The notes: generated by a model not told the origin, from the letters alone. A stretch of DNA of 64,000 nucleotides from CAZJHX01 sp964545715 (GCA_964545715.1 CAZJHX010000026.1:16622-80621); one strand, 5' to 3'. Numbered from the stretch's first letter, positions 53,547 through 63,445 are shown. Program-made: numbers and translations.

Positions 53547-56345
53547 CTATTCTCCTCCAGCCCGGGTCGGTGTGGTCGGTGTCCACCACTCAACCATCGC
53601 AGGCATCAAAATCAGAGTCGCCACCGCCGCGGTGAGCAGCGTCTCGGCCGTGAGCAGCCCGAAGTTGCTCATGGGCACGATACTGGCAGAAACCAATACC
53701 ACAAACCCGGCCGTGATCTCAGCGGCGTTGATGACGATCGCCCGCCCCGTATTACGCATCGCGCCCTCCAATCCGGACTTGCGATAGCGCCACAGAAAGT
53801 GGATCGCGTAGTCGATGCCGACGCCGAGCGCGATGCTGGCCAGCATGGAGCTGCCGATGTCCAGCGGCAGGCGCTGCGGAAACAGCCCCATCAGGCCAAA
53901 TGTGACCAGCAGGGTGAGGCCGGTCGGCAGCATCCCGACCAGTCCCGCGCGGAAGCTGCGAAAGACCAGGATCAGGATCAGCAGCACCAGCGGCAGGCTC
54001 GCAAACAAGCTGTTGATCTGGTTGCGTCGTACGGATTGGGCCATCGCCTCCTGGACGATCGGGTAGCCGCTGACCTCAGCGGTGATCGGGCGCTTCGCAG
54101 CGTCCGCAGGCGCCAGGGTTGCCGGGACGTGCCAGCTGGCGCCGTTCAGGTCGTAGACGATCGCGGCCAGCCGAAACGTCACCGCCGCCTCCAACCCGTC
54201 GCCTGCCATCGCCACCAGCCGCGTGACCACGGCCTCCACGTGCAGCGTCTGAAGCTCCGACGCCGCAATGTCGTAGATGTATTTGACGCCCTTGTCGAAG
54301 CCCGCGGGCTCCTCCAGCTCTTCCGGATCGGCCACCACAACCAGTCGCTTGCGCAGCGCCGCCTGATCGAACCGCGCCGCCGCCACGTCCTGTCCGATCC
54401 CGTCCGCCAGCACGCCGAAGTCCGTGCCCTCGACCACCATGACCATCTCGTCGTCGCCGATCTCGCGTGTCAGGATGGGCTTCAGCAGCCGGGCCGCCGC
54501 GGTGGCGCTCACAGCGTCCGCGCCCGTCAGCGCCGACTCGATCTTGGCCAGGTCCGCCGGCATGCCGGTCAGGCTCTTGATTCGCTGCGCCGCGTCCGTT
54601 GTCACCGCCTCCCGAAGCTTGTTCGACGGCGCGACGATCGCCAGCTCAGCGGGCAGATGTTTCGCCGCGATCGCGCGGATGTCGTCCGTGACCTGCCGCA
54701 CGACCTGAGTGTCGAAGCCGCCGATCGCGACCTGGATCAGCCCGTGGGTCCACGACTCGTCCGCCAGCAGGCGCACCGCCGGGTTCTCCTTCTCAGCTAA
54801 AAAGCCGTGCCGCTCCACGTCCTTGGGCTTCACCGCGATGTGGCGCCGTCCATCGCCGATCGCCTCGTTCACGATGCTCAGCACGCTCGTGATGCTCTCG
54901 ACCCGGGTGACGCCCGACACGCCGCGCACCCGGTCCTCAAAGTCCGCCATCGCGCGCACTACCGCCGGGTCCTTCAGGTCGCCGCGCACCAGCACTTGCA
55001 GGAAGACCGCGCCCCCAAACTGCTCCGACATGAAGACGTCCGCCCGCTCCGGCTCCGACCCCTCCTCAAAGAAGGATCGCGTGTCCATGCGCGTCGCCAC
55101 GTTGGACAGCTTGGACCCGAAGAAGCCCCCGACCAGCGCCAGGATCAGGATCACCGCCCACCGATTCTGGCGGCTGTTTTCGGCCATCGAGACCAGCGCG
55201 TTATCGATCGCCTCGGACGCGCGCGTCGCCCCCCGCCGCTCGATCGGCCAGCGCGACAGCACCGCCGGGATCACGGTCATCGCGACCAGGCCGCAGATCC
55301 CCGCGCCAAGCGCCATCTGCCACCCAAACTCGCGCATCGGCGGCAGGTCCATCACCATAAACGACAAGAAGCCGGCCACGGTCGTCAGCGTCGCCACCGT
55401 CACCGGCCAGCCGACCTCGACCATCATGCCTTCCACGCCGTCGTCGTGGTCCAGATACCAGACCAGCAGATGCACCGCGTACGCAGAGCCGAGGGCTACC
55501 AGGATCACCGGCAGCGACGTGCTCACCAGCGTCAGCGGATACCCCAGCGCGCCCATGACGCCCATGGTCCACAAGATGCCGATGCCCACCGTGCCCAGCG
55601 CCAGCAGCGCGGCGTTCACTGAGCCCAGCGAGCCGAAGATCAGCAGCACGATGATGAGGCACACCCAGGGCGCCAGACGCTTGAGGTCCCGCTGGGATCC
55701 GTTGGCTGCCGCCTCGGCGATAAAGGGCGCGCCGCCGTAGTGAATCGTGACGCCGGACGGGCGCTCGATGCGGTCGATGATCTCGCGAATGGTCTCGGCT
55801 GCTGCCTTTGTCGAGACCCGCTCGCCGTCCATCTCAACCTTCAGCTGCAACAGCAGCCGGGTGGAGGTCCCATCCTGAGAGATGATCGACCCGACCAGGT
55901 AGTCCAGCCCCGTGACCCATTTCCCCAACGTGGCCAGCTCATCGCGATCGGTGGGGATCGTCTGCGGCACCACGGGCGCATGCCGCGTCTTCTCAGCGCC
56001 GTCCGCCGTCTTCTCGACCTCGGTGACCGTCAGTCCCGTCACGGACGTCACGTGCTCGACCACGTCGATGTCCGCCAGCGCCTTGTGCAGCGCCCGGATG
56101 AACTCCAGGTTGTCGTGGGTAAACAGCCCGTCGGTCTCCACGCCAACCAGCGCCACGTGGATGCTGCCGAACTGGTCGGCGATCTCCATCAGGCGCTCCA
56201 CTTCGGGGTCGCCCTCGGGCAGGAACCGGATCACATCATCGTCGTACGCCAGCGGCAGCTGTGTCGCAGCCAGCCCGCAGATCGCGACCGTGGCGAGCAG
56301 GACGAGCGCATAGTGGCGCTCACAAAAACGGGAGAGTGACAGCAA
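53547..56345 (-). CDS. MMPL/RND-family transporter
   Basis: 932 residues from a TTG. The RND/MMPL duplication is visible: N-terminal helix, a long periplasmic domain (residues about 30-230), five to six helices, a second periplasmic domain, and six more helices. Characteristic blocks include LVSTSLPVILVALGSAYAVHLL and the second-half GSSMLASIALGVGIDYAIHFLWRYRKSGLEGA. Family members export lipids, hopanoids or glycolipids using proton motive force. It heads a set with a LolA-like protein and a barrel, suggesting a trans-envelope route. Confidence 0.9.
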   Translation of the reverse strand: MLSLSRFCERHYALVLLATVAICGLAATQLPLAYDDDVIRFLPEGDPEVERLMEIADQFGSIHVALVGVETDGLFTHDNLEFIRALHKALADIDVVEHVTSVTGLTVTEVEKTADGAEKTRHAPVVPQTIPTDRDELATLGKWVTGLDYLVGSIISQDGTSTRLLLQLKVEMDGERVSTKAAAETIREIIDRIERPSGVTIHYGGAPFIAEAAANGSQRDLKRLAPWVCLIIVLLIFGSLGSVNAALLALGTVGIGILWTMGVMGALGYPLTLVSTSLPVILVALGSAYAVHLLVWYLDHDDGVEGMMVEVGWPVTVATLTTVAGFLSFMVMDLPPMREFGWQMALGAGICGLVAMTVIPAVLSRWPIERRGATRASEAIDNALVSMAENSRQNRWAVILILALVGGFFGSKLSNVATRMDTRSFFEEGSEPERADVFMSEQFGGAVFLQVLVRGDLKDPAVVRAMADFEDRVRGVSGVTRVESITSVLSIVNEAIGDGRRHIAVKPKDVERHGFLAEKENPAVRLLADESWTHGLIQVAIGGFDTQVVRQVTDDIRAIAAKHLPAELAIVAPSNKLREAVTTDAAQRIKSLTGMPADLAKIESALTGADAVSATAAARLLKPILTREIGDDEMVMVVEGTDFGVLADGIGQDVAAARFDQAALRKRLVVVADPEELEEPAGFDKGVKYIYDIAASELQTLHVEAVVTRLVAMAGDGLEAAVTFRLAAIVYDLNGASWHVPATLAPADAAKRPITAEVSGYPIVQEAMAQSVRRNQINSLFASLPLVLLILILVFRSFRAGLVGMLPTGLTLLVTFGLMGLFPQRLPLDIGSSMLASIALGVGIDYAIHFLWRYRKSGLEGAMRNTGRAIVINAAEITAGFVVLVSASIVPMSNFGLLTAETLLTAAVATLILMPAMVEWWTPTTPTRAGGE

Positions 56346-56349
56346 CCGA

Positions 56350-56889
56350 CTACTTCAGCGGAAACTCGCTCTTGAAGAAATCGACGCTGCCGCTACCGTG
56401 GCAGCCTGTACACGCGCCGGCCCCGATCGAGTCCGCGTAGACGGTCTCATTGTACTTTTCGTACCAGAACCAGCCCTCGCCGTCGCCGCTCTCCGGGGAG
56501 ACCTTTACCATGGCGGACCAACCCAGCACCGTGTCGTCGTCGCCATACAGCTCTTTGATCGCGGCAGCGCCCACCGGGTGCAGCCCGCCGGCTTGCAGAG
56601 ACGCCTCCATCGACGCGTTGACGAACACGCGCACGCCGCCGAAATGAGGGCCCGTCGACTGATGGCGCTCGGCCTCGGCCGTCCACCCCGCGTACTTTTT
56701 GTCCTCCAGAAACGCCAGCAGCGGGCCGGGCTCTGACGGCACAGCCCCAGACGTGCTGTCTTCGGGCCCTGTGCCGGGCGAGGCCGTGTCTGTCGCGGAC
56801 GGGTCGATTGTCGCGGCGTCGTCGCTGCACGCAGCCGCGCTCAGGGCGATCAATACGCCCGCTGCGGCGATCCCAAGAGTTCTGATCAT
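56350..56889 (-). CDS. Mono-haem c-type cytochrome lipoprotein
   Basis: 179 residues. Lipobox at AAAC, acidic Ser/Thr linker, then a domain containing HFGGVRVFVNASMEASL, HPVGAAAIKELYG, WFWYEKYN and a single CTGCH haem motif near the C-terminus. The arrangement resembles cytochrome P460-type proteins, tentatively. It is first in the leftward operon and ends 4 bp before the MMPL start. It probably serves as electron donor or acceptor for the di-haem partner downstream. Confidence 0.75.
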   Translation of the reverse strand: MIRTLGIAAAGVLIALSAAACSDDAATIDPSATDTASPGTGPEDSTSGAVPSEPGPLLAFLEDKKYAGWTAEAERHQSTGPHFGGVRVFVNASMEASLQAGGLHPVGAAAIKELYGDDDTVLGWSAMVKVSPESGDGEGWFWYEKYNETVYADSIGAGACTGCHGSGSVDFFKSEFPLK

Positions 56890-56938
56890 GCGGCGATATT
56901 ACACGCTGAGCGCGTTGTCGTGAGATACTGAACGCGAC

Positions 56939-57949
56939 GTGTCCGTTCTTTCGCTCAAGAAGGCGCTTACGAGACAGCGCCACAGCGCTCGTACCCTCGA
57001 CGGCTGGAAGATCGCGTTACATCGCTACACTTCGCGCACCGGCACTCTGCCCGGACAAGCGCCTGTCTTCTTGTGCCACGGGCTGGGCGCCAACCGATAC
57101 AACCTGGACGCCCCCGGCCGGCTCTCTCTGGCCCGATACCTGGCGCGCCGCGGCTTCGACTGCTGGGTCGTTGAGCTGCGCGGCGCCGGTCGCTCGAGTC
57201 GCCCCAGGTTCTACAACAAGCTGCACTACAACTGGACCTTCGACGACTACGTCAACCACGACATCCCCGCGGCGCTGAACGTGGTGCGCAAGGCCACCGG
57301 CCAGCGCGACGTCCACTGGATCGGGCACAGCATGGGCGGCATGGTGGCCTACGCTCATCTCATCACCAGCGAAGCCCCCGCCGTGCGCTCCATGACCGCC
57401 ATCGCCTCCCCGTGCTTCAAGCACACGGGCAACACGCTTCTGGACAAGGTGATCGGCCTGCGAAAGCTGCTCAAGCTGCTGCCCGCCGTCCCGTACGAGG
57501 GCGCGGGGGCGCTGGTTGTCCCGGCGATGCCCGTGTTCAAGGAGACGCTGGGCCGCCTCTTCGGCAATCCACGCAACTTGAGCACCCGCGACCTGGCACA
57601 GCTCATCGTTTTAGCGCCCAACACGCTGCCGACGTCGCTGATCACTCAGTTTGCCAACTGGTATGCCGAGGACGGCTTCGCCGACGGCTACGACAACGTG
57701 CACTACTATCGAGAGCTGCACCGCATCACGTGCCCCGCCCACATCATCGCCGGCGTCTACGACAAGCTCACGCCCCCCGAGGACATCAAGTTCGTCTATG
57801 ACAGTCTCGGCAGCACCGACAAGGCGTTTGCCGCGTTCGGTCGACACAACGGCTGTCGTCACGATTATGGTCACATCGACCTGGTACTTGGCCGATATGC
57901 TCAGACCGAGGTCTGGCCCCATATTTACGAGTTCATCCGGGCCCGCTGA
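56939..57949 (+). CDS. Alpha/beta-fold hydrolase
   Basis: 336 residues from a GTG. The lipase box GHSMGG puts the nucleophile at Ser131; the oxyanion region CHGLGANRYNLD, an acid in AGVYDKLTPPED and His in YGHIDL complete a likely catalytic triad. No signal peptide. The HGLG and cap pattern fit an esterase/lipase or acyltransferase. It is divergent from the cytochrome/MMPL operon with only 49 bp between, so regulation may be shared. Confidence 0.88.
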   Translation: MSVLSLKKALTRQRHSARTLDGWKIALHRYTSRTGTLPGQAPVFLCHGLGANRYNLDAPGRLSLARYLARRGFDCWVVELRGAGRSSRPRFYNKLHYNWTFDDYVNHDIPAALNVVRKATGQRDVHWIGHSMGGMVAYAHLITSEAPAVRSMTAIASPCFKHTGNTLLDKVIGLRKLLKLLPAVPYEGAGALVVPAMPVFKETLGRLFGNPRNLSTRDLAQLIVLAPNTLPTSLITQFANWYAEDGFADGYDNVHYYRELHRITCPAHIIAGVYDKLTPPEDIKFVYDSLGSTDKAFAAFGRHNGCRHDYGHIDLVLGRYAQTEVWPHIYEFIRAR

Positions 57950-57955
57950 GCGACG

Positions 57956-58768
57956 ATGGCAAAGTTTCTGTACGCACTGGGCTTGAGCAGCGACTACGGG
58001 TTGAAGGTCCAGCCGCGCCTGGATGTCTTTCACCTGTACGACTTCCTCTTCAATCGCGTGGAGGCGGGCGGCTGCGCCAAGGTCTCCGCCCATCTCGTCG
58101 GCGATTCAGAGCGGCACGACGAGGTCGAAGAGCGCTACGGAACGGTCAAAGTGATGCGCTATTTCGACAGCGACAAGTACGCCGCGGTCGCGCGTCCTGA
58201 GGGCGACCGCTATCTCCTGGACCTTTTCCACGAGGCTTACGTCGGCGCCGCCGAGGCCCGAGACTGGGACCAGCAGCCGTTCACCGACGCCTATGAAGAG
58301 GTGCTGAAGCGTGAGCTGGAGTTCTCGGGCTACTGGGCCAGCCCGATCAAAAGCCCCGACGGCAGCTGCCACGCGCAAGTGCACTTTCACTTCGACGACG
58401 GCATCCGCACGAGCTTCGTCTTGCTGGACAAGAAGAAGAAGACCGAGCTGAAGCGCACCCTCTTCACCGTGCTCTCGGGCGAGCTGCCCACGCTCAAGAT
58501 GATGCACAGCAAGCTGGAATGGACGGGGGCGAACGAGGTCCGGCTGACCCACTCCAACGGGCGCGATTACTGGGTCTACGATACGGTGGCTCACACCGCA
58601 CGCCTGCACTACGGGCGCGCGGAAGACGGCGATCCGGGCGGCCAATACGATCTGGGCATGATGTACCGGCGCGGCCAGGGGGTGTTGGTCGACGAGGCGC
58701 TGGCGGTCCACTGGCTGGAGAAGGCCGCTGCGCAAGGACACGAGCGCGCGGCAAAAGCGCTGACCTAG
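57956..58768 (+). CDS. Sel1-repeat-containing protein
   Basis: 270 residues. Residues 1-220 are not recognised (a beta-rich domain of about 100 residues near 110-200). The last 45 residues form at least one Sel1-like repeat (GQYDLGMMYRRGQGVLVDEALAVHWLEKAAAQGHERAAKAL). It follows the hydrolase by 6 bp and converges on the methyltransferase, the two stops sharing CTAG. Confidence 0.72.
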   Translation: MAKFLYALGLSSDYGLKVQPRLDVFHLYDFLFNRVEAGGCAKVSAHLVGDSERHDEVEERYGTVKVMRYFDSDKYAAVARPEGDRYLLDLFHEAYVGAAEARDWDQQPFTDAYEEVLKRELEFSGYWASPIKSPDGSCHAQVHFHFDDGIRTSFVLLDKKKKTELKRTLFTVLSGELPTLKMMHSKLEWTGANEVRLTHSNGRDYWVYDTVAHTARLHYGRAEDGDPGGQYDLGMMYRRGQGVLVDEALAVHWLEKAAAQGHERAAKALT

Positions 58769-59532
58769 CCCTTCCTACCCCACATCAGAATACGGCGATA
58801 TTGGTAGTAGAACGGCTTGGCCTGCCCGATCTCCTGGTGCAGCTTTCGCCGGTAGTCCTGCAGATACCGCTGGTACATCGGCGGCGACATGCGCGCCTCA
58901 TACGCAGTCATCAGGCTGCCGCTCACCCAGGTGACCACGTCGTCCAGGCTCGGCAGCTCGTGGCCGTAGATCTGCAGCCGGACGTGGCGCTCGGTATAGC
59001 CCAGCTCCCGCAGGATGTTGTCGTAATCGATCGGCCTCAGCACCGGGCTCTTGCGCTGATACCCGCTGAGCACGCTCGCAAAAGGCGCCTCCGCGGCCAC
59101 GGTGTTGGCCAGCACATGCGACGGCTGCTCGTGATTGGCCGGCACCTGCACCGCCAGCTGCCCTTCAGGCGCCACGTTGGCCGACACGTGAGCCAGCAGG
59201 GACTCGTGGTCTTCCAGCCAATGCAGCGCCGCGTTGGAGAACACCAGGTCGCGCGCCGGAGAGATACGGATCTCCCCCAGGTCGCCGTGCTCGAAGGCCA
59301 GGTTCTCCAGCACGTGCTCCGCGCTGCGGGCCAGCATCTCGCTGCTGTTGTCGACGCCCAGCGTATGGCGGGCGTTGAGATGGTCATGCAGGACGCGCGT
59401 AAGCTCGCCCGTGCCGCACCCCAGATCCAGCACCAACATGTCGGGCTGGGGCTCCACGAGCGCCATCAAGTCGTGGAACGGCTGTCTGCGCTCCGCCTTG
59501 AAGCGCTCGTAGCGCGCCGGGTCCCAACTCAT
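58765..59532 (-). CDS. Class I SAM-dependent methyltransferase, Tam-like
   Basis: 255 residues from the ATG at 59532; an upstream open frame contains the stop of the lipoprotein gene and is excluded. Motif I is VLDLGCGTGELT, with FSNAALHWLEDHESLL in the typical trans-aconitate methyltransferase position (usual motif NAALQWV). The N-terminal SWDPARYERF is also Tam-like. Substrate not certain; a small carboxylate is likely. The 3' end overlaps the Sel1-gene stop. Confidence 0.85.
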   Translation of the reverse strand: MSWDPARYERFKAERRQPFHDLMALVEPQPDMLVLDLGCGTGELTRVLHDHLNARHTLGVDNSSEMLARSAEHVLENLAFEHGDLGEIRISPARDLVFSNAALHWLEDHESLLAHVSANVAPEGQLAVQVPANHEQPSHVLANTVAAEAPFASVLSGYQRKSPVLRPIDYDNILRELGYTERHVRLQIYGHELPSLDDVVTWVSGSLMTAYEARMSPPMYQRYLQDYRRKLHQEIGQAKPFYYQYRRILMWGRKG

Positions 59533-59536
59533 GCCG

Positions 59537-61243
59537 CTACTTGGGGCAGACCGGGTCGCCCTGAGCACGCTGATCGATACCCAGGTACGGGTTGAAGCAC
59601 CAGTCCTTGCTGAAGCCGGTCTTGGAGGTCTTGTCCCAGGCCTTGTTGAAATACTCGGTCTTGTGACGCTTCTGCAGGTAGGTCGGCGTATCGAACCACA
59701 CCAGGCCCTGCTCCAGATCGTCCTGGAACGGCTTGCCGTCTTTGGGGTCCCAGATCAGCGCCCACGGGGCTCGACCCTCGCCGCTCTCACCCTCGCCGTT
59801 GACGAAGCGCTGCGAGAAGGTCGCCATGTACGTGTTGCCCAGGTACTTGATGCTGTACTCGCCGAACTTGTCGGCGAAGATCGTCTTGGTCACGGTCCGG
59901 CGCGGCCACCACTCCCGCAGCATGTCCACCAACTCGTAGTTTGCCGAGCCCGTCTTCAGCCACTTGTCGCCGGCCTTGGTCACCGCCGCCGGCTGTGCGG
60001 CCGGGTTGAGCGTCCACATCTCGTAGAACTTCTTGTCGTCGTTGAGGATGCAGGTCTCGGTGAACGCCAGCGCGCCCTCCTGCCCCGGGTCGTCCCAGAT
60101 GCAGCTCTCGTGGCGGCCCGCGGGGATCCAGGACTGGAAGCGGCCGTTCAAGAACAGGTCCTTCTCCGCGTACTCACCGTCGATCGCCTCGGCGTCCGCG
60201 CTGCCCTTGAAGATGCCGCTCTCCGTGGTCGAGAAGGCGCGGATGTACTCACCTGCGCCCTTCTTGAACCAGGTCAGCACCTCGACGGGACGCTCGGCAG
60301 GCCACTTCTCCAGCACGACGATGGCGCCGGCCAGATCGTTGATCCGGACCTCCTCCTCGCCGTCGTATTTGTTCTCCCGCTTGGACCAGTAATAGACGTA
60401 GTGGATGAACGTGTGGCTCTCGGACTCCAGCACGGCATAGTGGACCGCGGAGTTGAACTTCTTGGTCTTGGGGTCGTCCAGGTACGCCACGTTGTTGGTG
60501 ATGTCCCAGTTGGCGTCCACGTTCAGGCGGGTCGGCGCCTCGTACTGCGCGGCCAGCGGATAGGCGGCCGGCGCTCCCACGCGGATGTTCGGTGCGTACT
60601 TAAACGCCAGGGCGTCGTACTTGCCCAGATCGCCCGGTGCCGCGGTCGTAAAGCTGGACTCAAACAGGCCCTGCATCTTGTTGCCGGCCGCGTCCAGGAT
60701 CACCTGCGTCGGGTAGTTGACCCGCACGTCGTACGGGCTGGCCAGGATCGCGTTGTCGGTCGGCGTAAACACCCACTTGGTGTTGTTGGGGCCCGCCGCA
60801 AACGTGCCGTTGAGCTTGACGCCGTTGATGTCCTCCACCAGCACGGTGTTGGGATCGACGTTCTTCACCGGCTCCGAGAAGTTGATCTCGATCTTAAAGG
60901 GCACGGGCACGTTCATCGCCCCGTTTGCCGGATCGATCGACTTCACCGTGGGCGGCGTTTTGTCAGGCAGCAGGTCGGGCTGAGGCGTCGTGTCGGCCTT
61001 GTTGGTGTCCGGCTTGGGCTTGGGCACGTCCGGGATCGGACCGGCGTCCGGCGTGTCCACGGCGTCGCCCTCCAGGATGTCGTAGTCCGGTGTCGCGCAT
61101 TTATTGTTGAAGCAGATCTGCCCGGGATCGCAGTGCTCCTGGGTTGTACACTCCTGATCACCGCCTGCGGGCAGCGCGTCATCGCCACATCCCAGCACCA
61201 GAAAAAGCAGCGGTGCCGCTCCCAAAATCCCTTTTGCTCTCAT
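59537..61243 (-). CDS. Large lipoprotein with Cys-knot and bacterial Ig-like domain
   Basis: 568 residues from the ATG at 61243 (GAGGTG upstream). Lipobox LVLGC, then a Cys-rich patch with C-x5-C-x5-C-x4-C spacing (residues about 30-50), an Asp/Pro-rich linker, and a Big_5-type Ig-like domain (PPTVKSIDPANGAMNVPVPF). The remaining 400 residues are a mixed domain with few clear motifs, including several Trp/Tyr-rich strands. It is probably surface or periplasmic. It is 4 bp upstream of the methyltransferase start. Confidence 0.8.
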   Translation of the reverse strand: MRAKGILGAAPLLFLVLGCGDDALPAGGDQECTTQEHCDPGQICFNNKCATPDYDILEGDAVDTPDAGPIPDVPKPKPDTNKADTTPQPDLLPDKTPPTVKSIDPANGAMNVPVPFKIEINFSEPVKNVDPNTVLVEDINGVKLNGTFAAGPNNTKWVFTPTDNAILASPYDVRVNYPTQVILDAAGNKMQGLFESSFTTAAPGDLGKYDALAFKYAPNIRVGAPAAYPLAAQYEAPTRLNVDANWDITNNVAYLDDPKTKKFNSAVHYAVLESESHTFIHYVYYWSKRENKYDGEEEVRINDLAGAIVVLEKWPAERPVEVLTWFKKGAGEYIRAFSTTESGIFKGSADAEAIDGEYAEKDLFLNGRFQSWIPAGRHESCIWDDPGQEGALAFTETCILNDDKKFYEMWTLNPAAQPAAVTKAGDKWLKTGSANYELVDMLREWWPRRTVTKTIFADKFGEYSIKYLGNTYMATFSQRFVNGEGESGEGRAPWALIWDPKDGKPFQDDLEQGLVWFDTPTYLQKRHKTEYFNKAWDKTSKTGFSKDWCFNPYLGIDQRAQGDPVCPK

Positions 61244-61337
61244 GCACTTCACCTCGCCGCCTGTTGCTGTATAGTGCCGCGGACCGTATGCCACACCCCT
61301 GTAACGGGGGTCAATCATAACGAAAATTCACAGCGCT

Positions 61338-63293
61338 TTGGCTCGACGACTTCCCCGCTCCGGTTTTGAATGGCTTTTGGCCTGGCGCATCATTCGCGCC
61401 CGAAAGAGCCGTTTTCTGAACGTCATCAGTGTCGTGGCCATCGTCGGCATCGGCTTCGGCGTCATGATGCTGACCATCGTGCTCAGTGTCACGGGCGGCT
61501 TTCAGGAGAGCTTCAGAGAGCGCATTCTCGGCCTGCACCCCCATCTGCTGGTGTGGCCGCGCGACGATCAGTTCACGGACTACCGCGTCGCGATGGAGCA
61601 GCTCAAACAGGACCCGCGCATCCTGGGAGCGACGCCCGCCACCTACGACGAGATGATGCTGGCGCATGGGGATCACCGCGCCGGGGCCGTCATCAAAGGC
61701 GTGGATTACGGCACGATCGGCGAGGTGCTGGACATCCAGACGCTGACGAAAGAGGGCCGCCTGGAGGAGCTGGACGAGACGCCGGTGCTCGCCCGCGACG
61801 GACCCGACATTCGCATCACCAACCTGGTGCAGGAGACCAGCTGGACCCTGGTGTTGTGGGGCGATCAGCAGATGGCCGTGTATTTGGACCGGACCGCCTC
61901 GCCGCTGCCGGACGAGGCACACGTCACCATCGTTCACGCGGCGCCGGACCTTGGGGCGATCGACATCGCCATCCGCGACGCCAAGAACGCGCGCGCGTCG
62001 GCGCTCAAGCCGGGTGAGGCCTCGCGGCCGGTCATTCTGCCGGCCGGGACGGTCGGGCTGGACATCGGCGACAAGGCGCTGGGCGAGGACCTGGAGCTGG
62101 CGTCGGGCAAGACGTACATTTACGTACTGAAGTCGGGTGGGATCGGGGAGCTGCTGCAGGTGGCCACCGCTCGTCCGTCGCCGGGAGAGGCGCGCGTTCG
62201 CCTGGTCGATGCCCGCTCGGACACCAGCGTGGCCGTAAACGTGACCGCCTCGGGCACCGCGGTGGCGCTTGGCACGACCCAGACGGTGCCCGGACGCCAG
62301 CCGATCATCGTGCTGGGCAGCTCTCTGGCCGAGCGGCTGGACGCAGCGGTCGGGGATCGCATCGCCGTGTCCAGCTCCAACCGCGGGCTGGGCGATCGCG
62401 GCATGGCGCCCATGGGCATGATGCCGACCTCGGGTCGCTTCCGGGTCGCCGCGATCTTCCAAAGCGGCTATCACGACTACGATAACCGCTTTGCCCTGGT
62501 CGCGTTCAGCGCCGCCGCCCGCTTCCTCAACACCGGCGACCGCGCCAAGTGGCTGGAGGTGCGCGTCGACGACGTGCTGCACATCGACAGTCGCCGCCAG
62601 GCCGTACAGGACATCCTGCAGCCGTATTCGCTGTCCACGTTCTCGGACGATGTCCAGATCAGCCACACCCGCATGGACGCGGTGCTCAAGGGTGAGGTCA
62701 GCCAGTTCGATATCGAGCCGAAGCCCGAGCACGCTCTGGGGCTGCTGCGCAACGCGGCCCAGGTGCTGACGGTGATGCGGACCAGCATGCCGCACACGTT
62801 CAGCCGCGAGAACAACTACTCGGTGCTGACCTGGCGCGAGGTCAACGAGCCGCTCTTCCAGGCGCTCAAGCTTCAGAAGCTGGTGCTGTCGATCTTCTTT
62901 CTCATCATCATCGTCGTGGCCGCGTTCAACATCGTCGGCACGCAGATCATGATGGTGCATCAGAAGACGCGCGAGATCTCGATCTTGAAGGCGCTGGGCT
63001 CAGACCGCTGGCGGGTGCGCAAGGTCTTCCTGATCCAGGGCTTCATCGTGGCGTCGCTTGGCACGCTGAGCGGACTCTTCTTCGGGCTGGGGGCGTGCCT
63101 GGTGCTGGATCGCATCGGCTATCCGCTCGAGCCCGAGGTGTATCTCATCGACAAGCTGCCCGTTCAGATCGATCTGATGGAGATCGGTCTGGTCTGCGTG
63201 GCCGCGTTGCTCCTGACCTTCTGCGCCACGTTGTATTCCGCCGGTCGCGCGGCTCGCCTGATGCCTGTGGAGGGCATCAGGTACATCGAATAG
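61338..63293 (+). CDS. LolC/LolE-type ABC permease with DUF4397-like insertion
   Basis: 651 residues from a TTG; the family is usually about 400. N-terminal FEWLLAWRIIRARKSRFLNVIS and the C-terminal FtsX block NIVGTQIMMVHQKTREISIL identify a LolC/E-type lipoprotein-releasing permease. Between residues about 135 and 320 there is an inserted beta domain whose repeats (TIVHAAPDLGAIDIAI … PVILPAGTVGLDI) fit DUF4397. It divides the periplasmic domain, which normally reads straight through LGSSLAERLDAAVGD. The LolD ATPase gene is not nearby. A weak TTCACC/TATAGT promoter is near 61248-61275. Confidence 0.82.
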   Translation: MARRLPRSGFEWLLAWRIIRARKSRFLNVISVVAIVGIGFGVMMLTIVLSVTGGFQESFRERILGLHPHLLVWPRDDQFTDYRVAMEQLKQDPRILGATPATYDEMMLAHGDHRAGAVIKGVDYGTIGEVLDIQTLTKEGRLEELDETPVLARDGPDIRITNLVQETSWTLVLWGDQQMAVYLDRTASPLPDEAHVTIVHAAPDLGAIDIAIRDAKNARASALKPGEASRPVILPAGTVGLDIGDKALGEDLELASGKTYIYVLKSGGIGELLQVATARPSPGEARVRLVDARSDTSVAVNVTASGTAVALGTTQTVPGRQPIIVLGSSLAERLDAAVGDRIAVSSSNRGLGDRGMAPMGMMPTSGRFRVAAIFQSGYHDYDNRFALVAFSAAARFLNTGDRAKWLEVRVDDVLHIDSRRQAVQDILQPYSLSTFSDDVQISHTRMDAVLKGEVSQFDIEPKPEHALGLLRNAAQVLTVMRTSMPHTFSRENNYSVLTWREVNEPLFQALKLQKLVLSIFFLIIIVVAAFNIVGTQIMMVHQKTREISILKALGSDRWRVRKVFLIQGFIVASLGTLSGLFFGLGACLVLDRIGYPLEPEVYLIDKLPVQIDLMEIGLVCVAALLLTFCATLYSAGRAARLMPVEGIRYIE

Positions 63294-63355
63294 GGCCGCC
63301 GTTTCGGCCATGCATGAGCCGAACGTTTCGTAAAGAAAATCGCCGGGATCATCAG

Positions 63356-63384
63356 TTGCAAATTCAAAAAACGGGTGTTAGGTT
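63356..63384 (+). promoter_or_regulatory. Putative promoter of the RodZ-like gene
   Basis: TTGCAA (63356-63361) and TAGGTT (63379-63384) with a 17-bp spacer, 62 bp before the ATG. Confidence 0.4.
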
Positions 63385-63445
63385 CCGCTTGCCCCATGGT
63401 GGGGTGGACTTGTAACTGCTTTACGGGATTAGGAAAAACGCTCCA

